Assembly (NCBI GenBank): GCA_015486915.1
Contig: WFQS01000240.1
Span: forward strand, 1 to 5,641
Reading direction: 5' to 3'
Length of the DNA stretch: 5,641 nt
Source of the DNA: Desulfobacteraceae bacterium
GTDB taxonomy: Bacteria; Desulfobacterota; Desulfobacteria; Desulfobacterales; Desulfobacteraceae
In this document: positions 1-5,547 of the stretch, piece by piece
How positions within the stretch are numbered: the first letter of the stretch is position 1
Layout: each line of letters begins with the position of its first letter
The notes under the pieces: model-generated
What the model saw: the letters and a program-made list of their open reading frames with translations, nothing else
Databases searched by the model: none
Told to the model about the DNA's origin: nothing
Translations under genes and position numbers: made by a program

Positions 1-113
1 TGCTTATTTTGTCCGGCACCCAGCTTTTTTGTACAGGCCTTCTTGCCGAGCTTATGGTCTATCTGAGACTGGAGAAAACTTTTTTCAGAGAGTCATTGCA
101 GATCAGGAAATAA
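1..113 (+). CDS. C-terminal end of a membrane-anchored family 2 glycosyltransferase (partial)
   Basis: The reading frame that starts at base 3 is open to a TAA at 111-113 and encodes the last 36 residues of a protein whose start lies outside the window. The tail has a hydrophobic segment (ILSGTQLFCTGLLAELMVYL), followed by a basic, polar end rich in Arg, Lys and Glu (FFRESLQIRK). A final membrane helix carrying G-x-Q-L and G-L-L-A-E, then a short charged end, is typical of the C-terminus of polyprenyl-phosphate glycosyltransferases (GtrB, dolichol-phosphate-mannose synthase type). These load a sugar onto a lipid carrier. The catalytic domain is not visible, so the assignment rests on the tail and on the polysaccharide-gene context. 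It lies 96 nt upstream of the next gene on the same strand and could share its transcript. Confidence 0.6.
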   Translation, partial: LILSGTQLFCTGLLAELMVYLRLEKTFFRESLQIRK

Positions 114-209
114 GTTTAATATGAATATTTTATTTTTGCTGCGGAAAATTGAGATTATTTTCATGGCCGTTATTAGGCAGAACCGGGGCTTGAAAGAATA
201 AGGAATTAA

Positions 210-1406
210 ATGATATCTGTTGTGGATGGTGAATCCGGAAATATTGCCTTGATCGGTCCTTTTCCTCCACTGAGGGGCGGTATCAGCCTGTTTAACCTGG
301 AATTAAAAAAAGCCTTTCAAAAAAAAGGATATAAAGTCCTAAGTGCTGGTTACAAAAGACAGTATCCGGAATTGCTGTTTCCCGGTACTTCTGAATTAAT
401 GCCGGAAAAACAAATTACAGCCCGGCCGGAACCGGACCAGATAATTGATACCTGTAACCCGTTTACCTGGTTTGAAGCTGTGGATATTATATTGGATTCA
501 GGAGCTGATTTTGCTGTTATATCATGGTGGCATCCCTGGTTTCTGTTAGTTTCCTGTTTTATTGCGGACAGATTGAAGAAAGCAGGGGTAAAATTTTGTT
601 TTTTATGCCATAATTTCAGGCATCATGGTGCATCTTCAGCTTTTTGGGATTTTTTTATAAAGAAAATGATGTCAAAGGCTGATTTTATTATTTTTTTATC
701 AGATGCCGTTGCGGAAACAGCAGAAAGATCTTTTTCAGGATCTTTTGGAAAATTTTTTTCAAGGTCCTTTTCCAGGACTGTGAGAGGGCATGTGGGAGAT
801 GCACGGCCTTCTATCATCACACTTTTTCATCCTGTTTATAAAACTGACAATATTAAAACAGTTCATATCCCTGACAAGTGGAGCAAGAAGATTTTGATGG
901 CAGGCTATATCCGCGGATACAAAGGAATAGAGTATGGGATTGGACTTCTTGACCTGGATGAGGAATTTACCCTCACCATTGCCGGGGAATTTTATGATAA
1001 AAAACTGTTGTCAGAAGTTATGGAGAAAAAAGGGCGGTTTGGAAGCAGGCTTGTTATAATTCCCCGATATTTAACCGATTATGATCTTGTTGATATCATT
1101 GATAATCATGATATCCTGATATGTCCATATGTCAGTGCAAGCCAGAGTGGTGTTGTTGCTCTATCCCATGGAAGGGCAACTCCTGTTGCAGTATTCCCGT
1201 CAGGAGGACTTGCTGATCAAGTTTCCCGTGATACCGGAGTTGTATGCGATGATATAAGCACGGGCTCCCTTAAAAAGGCAATTGATGAAATTTATTTAAA
1301 AACTCCCGTTCAATGGGCAGACAATATCAGGAAAGAATCGTCACATAAAACCTGGGAATTGTTCCTGGAAAAAATTCAGAGAAGGTGTTTTCTTAAAAAA
1401 TTATGA
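210..1406 (+). CDS. GT-B fold, family 4-like glycosyltransferase
   Basis: A 398-residue cytoplasmic or membrane-associated glycosyltransferase, probably adding one sugar to a lipid-linked glycan. The N-terminal domain starts with a beta strand and a glycine-rich loop, PPLRGGISLFN (residues 19-29), then KRQYPELLFPG (49-59), WWHPW (106-110) and CHNFRHHG (133-140). HPVY at 207-210 marks the hinge. The C-terminal nucleotide-sugar domain has GYIRGYKGIEYG (232-243), TIAGEFYD (256-263), ILICPY (302-307), SQSGVVALSHG (311-321) and SGGLADQV (331-338). The classical family 4 E-x7-E pair is not present in its usual form; from memory this S-Q-S-G-V-V variant occurs in a subfamily, so the protein is probably active. 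Sugar and linkage cannot be read. Residues 174-189 form an unusual Ser/Phe repeat just before the hinge. The ATG at 210 has AAGGA at 200-204, spacing 5 nt. Its stop is 1 nt before the next gene, so the two are probably co-translated. Confidence 0.88.
   Translation: MISVVDGESGNIALIGPFPPLRGGISLFNLELKKAFQKKGYKVLSAGYKRQYPELLFPGTSELMPEKQITARPEPDQIIDTCNPFTWFEAVDIILDSGADFAVISWWHPWFLLVSCFIADRLKKAGVKFCFLCHNFRHHGASSAFWDFFIKKMMSKADFIIFLSDAVAETAERSFSGSFGKFFSRSFSRTVRGHVGDARPSIITLFHPVYKTDNIKTVHIPDKWSKKILMAGYIRGYKGIEYGIGLLDLDEEFTLTIAGEFYDKKLLSEVMEKKGRFGSRLVIIPRYLTDYDLVDIIDNHDILICPYVSASQSGVVALSHGRATPVAVFPSGGLADQVSRDTGVVCDDISTGSLKKAIDEIYLKTPVQWADNIRKESSHKTWELFLEKIQRRCFLKKL
729..776 (+). repeat. Four imperfect 12-nt tandem units inside the GT-B gene
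   Basis: Four consecutive 12-nt units, TCTTTTTCAGGA, TCTTTTGGAAAA, TTTTTTTCAAGG and TCCTTTTCCAGG, encode SFSG, SFGK, FFSR and SFSR (residues 174-189 of the glycosyltransferase). The units are divergent but keep the period and the reading frame. They lie in the segment between the N-terminal domain and the HPVY hinge, where an insertion could be tolerated. Confidence 0.6.
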
Positions 1407-1407
1407 T

Positions 1408-2229
1408 ATGTTTGCTAAATCTGAAAAAGTAAGTGTTGTGATACGTACCAGATGCAGGCCGGCATCTCTTTGCCAGGCAGTGGAATCTGTTTTGTGTCAG
1501 ACATGGGAAAATATAGAAATAATTATCGTTAATGACGGTATGCCTCTGGATTTCATAAATATTTTTACCAATGATTATGCAATTGTGCAGTTAAGAGATC
1601 TTATGGAAAAAGGTAGGCTTAAAATCATCAGTACAGAATCAAACGGTAACAGAAGCCATGCTGCAAATATCGGATGGAAGAGCAGCACGGGAAATATGGT
1701 TCTTTTTCTTGATGATGATGATCTTTTATTGAGAAATCATGTTGCAGGACTGATAAGCTGTCTGCGTAAAAATCCATGGTGTTCCATTGCATTTTCAGGG
1801 GCATTAAAGGAGAATTGTCATGGTAAACGCATACCTTTAGAAATGCACGAAATCGATTTACCATCCCTTGTAAAGGAAAATCTTTTTCCGCTGCACTGTG
1901 CCCTTGTGCAAAGATCTGCACTTGAAGCTGTAAGCGGCTTTGATGAAGCCATTGATATGTTTGAGGATTGGGAACTATGGCTTCATCTTTTACTGGCTGG
2001 ATTTGAATTTGCAGGTGTAAAACAATGGAGTGCTGTGTACAGAATCCATGGAACCGGTACCATAAAGAGTAATCCATTTGGCTCGGCAAAAGATATTAAT
2101 TCAAGGTGGAACGTAATAATAAAGCATGAGGCTGAAATAAGAAAACAACTTGCAGCAGCACGGGAAATCTCAAGGCTGCGTACCTTTATTTCTGTTGTTT
2201 TATTTAAAATTATGAAAAGGTTGTTATGA
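1408..2229 (+). CDS. GT-A fold family 2 glycosyltransferase
   Basis: A 273-residue inverting glycosyltransferase of family 2. The nucleotide-binding half is clear: KVSVVIRTRCRPASL (residues 7-21), a VESVLCQTWENIEIIIVNDG stretch ending in the N-D-G loop (42-44), RSHAANIGW (82-90), and the metal-binding LDDDD (101-105), equivalent to the DxD motif. The acceptor half has SGFDEAIDMFEDWELWLHLL, with the E-D pair at 186-187 as the likely catalytic-base region. The C-terminus is basic with a short hydrophobic stretch (FISVVLFKIMKRLL), perhaps an amphipathic membrane contact. Sugar specificity cannot be inferred. The ATG at 1408 follows the previous stop by 1 nt. It has only a distant Shine-Dalgarno-like AAGG (1382-1385), so translation probably depends on coupling to the upstream gene. 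Its own stop overlaps the flippase start as ATGA. Confidence 0.9.
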   Translation: MFAKSEKVSVVIRTRCRPASLCQAVESVLCQTWENIEIIIVNDGMPLDFINIFTNDYAIVQLRDLMEKGRLKIISTESNGNRSHAANIGWKSSTGNMVLFLDDDDLLLRNHVAGLISCLRKNPWCSIAFSGALKENCHGKRIPLEMHEIDLPSLVKENLFPLHCALVQRSALEAVSGFDEAIDMFEDWELWLHLLLAGFEFAGVKQWSAVYRIHGTGTIKSNPFGSAKDINSRWNVIIKHEAEIRKQLAAAREISRLRTFISVVLFKIMKRLL

Positions 2230-3476
2230 CAGAAAATTTAACCATGGGCAGCACTGTTGTAAACACTGGCAGGCTTTCCATGCTGCACTATGCTGATCAA
2301 CTTTTTGTGGCAGGACTCATGGTTATTCTGGCAAGGTATTGTGATATTGTATTATTGGGTAAATATCTGACATTGACTGCTTTCTGGACATGGGGTGCGA
2401 TGTTTGTTGATTTCGGACTTAACCCAATTCTTATCAGGGAAAGCGCTGAACACGGATACAATAACGATGTCTTAATTGATGCCGTTGTAATAAAAGCCAT
2501 TGCACTGCTTATTGTTTTTTGTCTGTTTTTTCTGTGGGCTTATTTATTTCAAAGGGCCTCGGTGGCTGCTATTATTTTTCTGCCCGCAGTTATTGGAATC
2601 AGGGGGGGGAATTCAACCCTGTCAGCGCTTCTTGTGGGCAGGGACAGGGCCATACAAGCAGCAGAATGCCAGTTGATAACAAGGATATTCCTTATTGGGT
2701 TTGTGTGTTTTGCCCTGATATTTAAACGTGATATTGGTTATGTCGTTGGCTTTCACATCGTGCTGGAGTTGTTGCTCTCCTGTATGTTATGGCAGAAAAC
2801 AGCTTTTTTCATACCGGTTCATCTCTATAAAATCAGTATTTCAGATTTGAAAAGTGTGTTCAGTGAATCAGCCATGATAGGATTAACGGGAAGTTCGCTT
2901 TTTCTTGTGCTTAAGCAGCCCCTTTTCTGGTTAGAGAGATATGCACCATCAGAAGCAGCTCTCTATGGTATAGCAGTAAAATTAATGGAGATGTTTCTTG
3001 TTCCTGTTTATGCCTTCCTGATTATAGTTTTTCCTGAAATGGTAAGAAACAAGAACAGAAACAGAAACGGGAACAAGAACAGGTTTGCATTGAAACCATC
3101 TCTGGCCCAGGCGATTTCAGTTGTTTTGCTGCTTGTATTCCTTCTTATATCCTCTTTTATGATGCCTGAATTTCATATGTTCAGATTCATTGCTCAAAAA
3201 TTATCTCCCCTTGACAGATCAATACCATTATTGGTTTTTTGTACAATTTTATTGACCATGGTTCAAATTTTAAGTGTATATCTTTTTCTTCAAAAGAAAC
3301 TTTATCTTGTACTTTTTGCATCTTTTATTATTAACGGGATGATTTTTCTGTATTTTTCCCTTTTGATTTCTGCAGGGTGGATTGGATTTTTCAGTTATGG
3401 GAATTCACTTGTTATTCTCACTTTTTCTTTTGTTCTGATTCTTGCCGGAGTATGGTGGAAAAAGATGAAAGATTGA
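2226..3476 (+). CDS. Wzx-like polysaccharide flippase (MOP/MATE superfamily)
   Basis: A 416-residue integral inner-membrane protein with about 12 hydrophobic segments (roughly residues 22-42, 48-68, 84-106, 111-126, 150-167, 171-190, 215-232, 245-268, 295-315, 332-356, 358-380, 388-410). N-terminal features match the polysaccharide-transporter family: ILARYCDIVLLGKYL, then WGAMFVDFGLNPILIRESAEH (46-66), like the D-F-G-L-x-P-x-L-I-R-E signature of Wzx proteins. It probably flips an undecaprenyl-linked oligosaccharide to the periplasmic side. Length is normal for Wzx. Start: ATG 2226, AAAAGG at 2215-2220, ATGA overlap with the preceding gene. Two oddities are a G8 run at 2602-2609 (codons 126-128, Arg-Gly-Gly) and an Arg/Lys-Asn repeat (274-286) in the loop between segments 8 and 9, expected to be cytoplasmic. 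The gene symbol wzx would fit, but the gene is assigned by family only. Confidence 0.87.
   Translation: MTENLTMGSTVVNTGRLSMLHYADQLFVAGLMVILARYCDIVLLGKYLTLTAFWTWGAMFVDFGLNPILIRESAEHGYNNDVLIDAVVIKAIALLIVFCLFFLWAYLFQRASVAAIIFLPAVIGIRGGNSTLSALLVGRDRAIQAAECQLITRIFLIGFVCFALIFKRDIGYVVGFHIVLELLLSCMLWQKTAFFIPVHLYKISISDLKSVFSESAMIGLTGSSLFLVLKQPLFWLERYAPSEAALYGIAVKLMEMFLVPVYAFLIIVFPEMVRNKNRNRNGNKNRFALKPSLAQAISVVLLLVFLLISSFMMPEFHMFRFIAQKLSPLDRSIPLLVFCTILLTMVQILSVYLFLQKKLYLVLFASFIINGMIFLYFSLLISAGWIGFFSYGNSLVILTFSFVLILAGVWWKKMKD
2602..2609 (+). repeat. Homopolymeric run of eight G inside the flippase gene
   Basis: Bases 2602-2609 are eight consecutive G, flanked by A on both sides, in a gene that is otherwise AT-rich. 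The run encodes Arg126-Gly127-Gly128. Gain of one G would move the reading to a frame that stops at 2723-2725; loss of one G gives a stop at 2674-2676. Either change would abolish the last two thirds of the protein. Confidence 0.9.
3045..3083 (+). repeat. 6-nt repeat (purine codon + AAC) inside the flippase gene
   Basis: Six hexamers made of AGA, AAG or GGG followed by AAC run from 3045 to 3080, followed by AGG at 3081-3083. They encode RNKNRNRNGNKNR (residues 274-286). The period and frame are strict, every second codon is AAC, and the block sits in the hydrophilic loop between membrane segments 8 and 9. Its positive charge agrees with a cytoplasmic location. Confidence 0.85.
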
Positions 3477-3501
3477 GAATCTGGTATTTGTAATTTACAG
3501 C

Positions 3502-3509
3502 AAGGAAGG
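3502..3509 (+). promoter_or_regulatory. Strong Shine-Dalgarno-like AAGGAAGG without a normal start downstream
   Basis: AAGGAAGG lies 26 nt after the flippase stop. The nearest ATG downstream (3522, 12 nt away) reads ATG GTG TGA, a two-codon frame. The glycosyltransferase frame has no ATG, GTG or TTG within normal spacing of it. It may be a relic of a lost start, a ribosome standby site, or chance. Confidence 0.35.
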
Positions 3510-3520
3510 CACATATCAAT

Positions 3521-3542
3521 TATGGTGTGAGATATGGTGTGA
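3521..3542 (+). repeat. Tandem 10-nt direct repeat TATGGTGTGA with a 12-nt period
   Basis: TATGGTGTGA occurs at 3521-3530 and again at 3533-3542, separated by GA. Each copy contains the two-codon frame ATG GTG TGA. The repeat lies between the orphan AAGGAAGG and the start of the next glycosyltransferase. Confidence 0.8.
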
Positions 3543-3567
3543 TACTAAAGTGCGCAAAGAAAATAAT

Positions 3568-4455
3568 ATGGATGAAACAGCTCAGACAGCAGTGATTATT
3601 CTTCATTATGGAGACCCCGGGCTTACCTTAAACTGTATTCTGTCAATTCTTAAAGGCTCCTGCCACCCTGATATTATTCTCATTGACAATGATCCCTGTC
3701 ATAGATTCTTTCCATTGCTGTCTGAATGCAGATCTTTCATGGAAAACAAACTGCCATGCATTATTCATTATTTTACGATGGCTGCTAATACAGGCTTTTC
3801 CAAAGGGGTGAATCAGGGAATAAAAAAGGCACTGCTGTCCGGGAAAAAAATGGTTCTGCTCTTGAACAATGATACCGAGGTATCTTACAATTTTCTTAAA
3901 ACTATTATACAGGAATCTTTTGGGTTCAGGGGAATTACAGGAGCCATTGAAATGGAAATCAATAAAAAAGGAAAAAAGACTTCAAATTTAATTTTTGCAG
4001 GCGGAAGAATTGTCTGGAAAGAAGTCCCTGTGTATCTCAAAACCATCCCGGACTCTTGGGATATTCCCTATGAAACTGATTTCATCAGGGGATCATGCAT
4101 GGCGATTCCAGTTGATTTAATAAAAAATATTGGTTTATTGGATGAAAGTTTTTTTGCGTATATGGAAGATGTCGATTATTGTATCAGGGCTGCGGACATG
4201 GGGTATGGTTTAAAAATAGTCCCAGGGGCAGTTCTGTGGCACAGGGTTGCATCATCAGGTAATTTATATACAAGAAATTCTTTAATGGCTGCCAATTACG
4301 TTAAGCTTTTGTTTAAGCATGCAAAAGGTGGTAATTTTTTTACAGGCATGATATTTAGTTTTGTCTCAGCGATTATCGGCATTGTCAAAAGAAAACGAAT
4401 TGGAAAATTTCATGGGTTTGTTCAAGGGATAATTAAAATAACCGGCGGCTATTAA
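3568..4455 (+). CDS. Family 2 glycosyltransferase, rhamnosyltransferase-like (WcaA/RfbF style)
   Basis: From the ATG at 3568 the protein has 295 residues; a GTG at 3550 would add six (301). I prefer 3568 because the first strand (TAVIILHYG) then begins near residue 7, as in the family. Neither start has a good Shine-Dalgarno. Motifs, numbered from 3568: IDND (39-42), NTGFSKGVNQG (74-84), LLNNDTEV (98-105, the DxD equivalent), RGSCMAIP (174-181), LDESFFAYMEDVDYCIRA (191-208) with the acceptor-side E-D-V-D, and a W-H-R motif soon after. N-x-G-F-S-x-G-x-N-x-G with E-D-V-D-Y is the signature of the family 2 branch that includes rhamnosyl- and other deoxysugar transferases. The donor sugar is not determinable. 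The tail is weakly hydrophobic and basic. The length is normal, so the palindrome that begins right after the TAA at 4453-4455 has not visibly truncated it. Confidence 0.88.
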   Translation: MDETAQTAVIILHYGDPGLTLNCILSILKGSCHPDIILIDNDPCHRFFPLLSECRSFMENKLPCIIHYFTMAANTGFSKGVNQGIKKALLSGKKMVLLLNNDTEVSYNFLKTIIQESFGFRGITGAIEMEINKKGKKTSNLIFAGGRIVWKEVPVYLKTIPDSWDIPYETDFIRGSCMAIPVDLIKNIGLLDESFFAYMEDVDYCIRAADMGYGLKIVPGAVLWHRVASSGNLYTRNSLMAANYVKLLFKHAKGGNFFTGMIFSFVSAIIGIVKRKRIGKFHGFVQGIIKITGGY

Positions 4456-4615
4456 GGATCGAAAATTTTATAAGTTGAACGAGATTGCTTGTCTTCCGGC
4501 CCATCTACTTCGTTGCATCAAAGGCCGAATACGTTGAGTATGCAACCTTTAACGCGCCTTGTATATGGGCCGGAATTCTGCGCTATTTCTGTTCAACTTA
4601 TTTCATCTCCGATCC
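4456..4615. repeat. 160-bp imperfect palindrome, MITE-like or REP-like intergenic element
   Basis: Nested inverted repeats share one centre near 4535. Outer tips are GGATCG (4456-4461) and CGATCC (4610-4615). Next comes ATAAGTTGAAC (4470-4480) with GTTCAACTTAT (4591-4601), 11 of 11 bp and exactly 14 nt from each end. Then TTCCGGCCCAT (4494-4504) pairs with ATGGGCCGGAA (4565-4575), extended by TAC/GTA after one mismatch. Inside, AAAGG (4520-4524) pairs with CCTTT (4546-4550) and ATAC (4529-4532) with GTAT (4538-4541) around a GTTGA loop. The diverged spacers between stems still resemble each other as reverse complements, so the arms look like decayed copies of one another. No transposase is encoded. 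TAA flanks both ends (4453-4455 and 4616-4618), which could be a 3-bp target duplication. Transcribed, the element would form a long hairpin between the two genes. Mobility is inferred; the palindrome is seen directly. Confidence 0.8.
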
Positions 4616-4634
4616 TAAACCGGTTTGATTGAAT

Positions 4635-4663
4635 TTGATGTTTTTTAAAAATTGATTTATAAG
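4635..4663 (+). promoter_or_regulatory. Candidate sigma70-type promoter for the methyltransferase
   Basis: TTGATG (4635-4640, 4 of 6 to the -35 consensus) and TATAAG (4658-4663, 5 of 6 to the -10 consensus) are separated by exactly 17 nt, in the gap after the palindrome. Transcription would begin near 4670, about 80 nt before the TTG start. In DNA this AT-rich, chance matches are common. Confidence 0.35.
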
Positions 4664-4736
4664 GTGTCGTGGTTTTAGTCTCTTAATTCTTATTTTCTTG
4701 CTTTTTTTGCAAAAGAATTAAAAAATCGTTAAAAAC

Positions 4737-4741
4737 AGAGG
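4737..4741 (+). promoter_or_regulatory. Ribosome binding site AGAGG that supports a TTG start
   Basis: AGAGG is followed by 8 nt and then TTG at 4750. No ATG or GTG in this frame lies between the upstream in-frame stop (TAA at 4684-4686) and the conserved part of the methyltransferase, so this site and the TTG are the best start. Confidence 0.6.
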
Positions 4742-4749
4742 CACGGTTT

Positions 4750-5547
4750 TTGAGTAAAATAAAAAATAGTCTTCACTTCTGGAAAGAAATTATCCTCGAG
4801 GCTTCTAAAATCGATTATGGTGTACCTGTTCCTGAAATTGATGATCTTTTTCTCAATGTATGGGCGGAGCATTATTACAGGATCTGTTCCATTGCAGAGC
4901 CCTGCACGGATTTTTTGGAGATCGGTACGGGTTTTGGAGTGCTTGCTGTGGGGCTTGCAAGACTTTCCGGGAAAAAATGTTTTTCCGTTGAGCATCCTTC
5001 ACGTTCCTATTTTAACAGCAAAACCTATCTTGCATTTCTCAGATCCAATTCAGTGAGGCTGTCCGGTTGTGATCTTACAGATGGAATTCCGTTCAGGAGC
5101 AATTGTTTTTTAAGAATATATCTGTGTGATGTTATAGAACACCTTGGCTTTGATGATGTAAGACTCCTTTTGGATGAAATCCAAAGGATACTTAAACCTG
5201 AAGGTAAGTTGGTCATTTCAACCCCTAATTTGAACAGGCTTGGTAATTTTGTCAGAATGATAAATGGTTATTCACCTAATCCACCGCTGTATCCTGAAGC
5301 CTGTGGCGAAACTTTTGGCCATATCAGGGAGTTTTCTCCGTCTGAATTATCAGCATTGATAAAAAAACATTCTCTTGTACCGTTTAAGACGGAATTCGGT
5401 TTAAATCCTTTTTTTACTGCAGAGGCGTTTGGCGATGAGAATATTTTTTCTGAACAGGGTGTTTCACGGATTAACAGAATCAATAAATTGATTTTCAGGT
5501 TTGTTCCATTTCTTGGTGATGAGATGTATATGGTAGTCGGGAAATAA
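4750..5547 (+). CDS. Class I SAM-dependent methyltransferase
   Basis: A 265-residue soluble methyltransferase with a Rossmann-type core. Motif I is FLEIGTGFG (55-63), the glycine-rich SAM loop; the acidic end of strand 2 is SVEHP (79-83). GCDLTDGIPF (106-115) matches the usual D-x-x-x-x-x-x-P-F before strand 4. CDVIEHL (126-132) is the D-V-I-E-H signature of the Methyltransf_11/UbiE-like group, and LKPEGKLVISTPN (148-160) is the strand 5 region. The rest (HIREFSPSEL, then a hydrophobic end) resembles the C-terminal part of polysaccharide-locus methyltransferases. The substrate is unknown; in this context a sugar hydroxyl, or the terminal residue of a glycan as a chain-end cap, is plausible but unproven. 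It starts with TTG preceded by AGAGG (4737-4741). It is separated from the glycosyltransferases by the palindrome and a candidate promoter, so it may be transcribed independently. Confidence 0.87.
   Translation: MSKIKNSLHFWKEIILEASKIDYGVPVPEIDDLFLNVWAEHYYRICSIAEPCTDFLEIGTGFGVLAVGLARLSGKKCFSVEHPSRSYFNSKTYLAFLRSNSVRLSGCDLTDGIPFRSNCFLRIYLCDVIEHLGFDDVRLLLDEIQRILKPEGKLVISTPNLNRLGNFVRMINGYSPNPPLYPEACGETFGHIREFSPSELSALIKKHSLVPFKTEFGLNPFFTAEAFGDENIFSEQGVSRINRINKLIFRFVPFLGDEMYMVVGK

Noticed and set aside
1628..2089. A 153-codon open frame on the - strand.
   Set aside because: It lies wholly inside the family 2 glycosyltransferase whose motifs are clear, and its translation is His/Gln-rich with no recognisable domain; it is a shadow frame.
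2519..2725. A 68-codon + strand frame inside the flippase gene.
   Set aside because: It is a shadow frame with no domain; its only interest is that a 9-G variant of the G8 run would read into it and stop at 2723-2725.
4474..4597. Integron attC-like site: GTTGAAC (4474-4480) and GTTCAAC (4591-4597) fit the core-site consensus GTTRRRY and RYYYAAC.
   Set aside because: The order is wrong: attC runs RYYYAAC first and GTTRRRY last, here it is reversed on both strands. There is no cassette array, and the element has additional nested symmetry outside these sites.
4683..4721. Inverted repeat TTAATTCTT/AAGAATTAA with a 21-nt loop as a terminator.
   Set aside because: The stem is entirely A-T apart from one G-C pair, the loop is long and no U-run follows the second arm, so an intrinsic terminator is not supported.
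4729..4995. An 88-codon - strand frame over the start of the methyltransferase.
   Set aside because: It overlaps the SAM-binding region, which is strongly conserved on the + strand, and shows no domain of its own.
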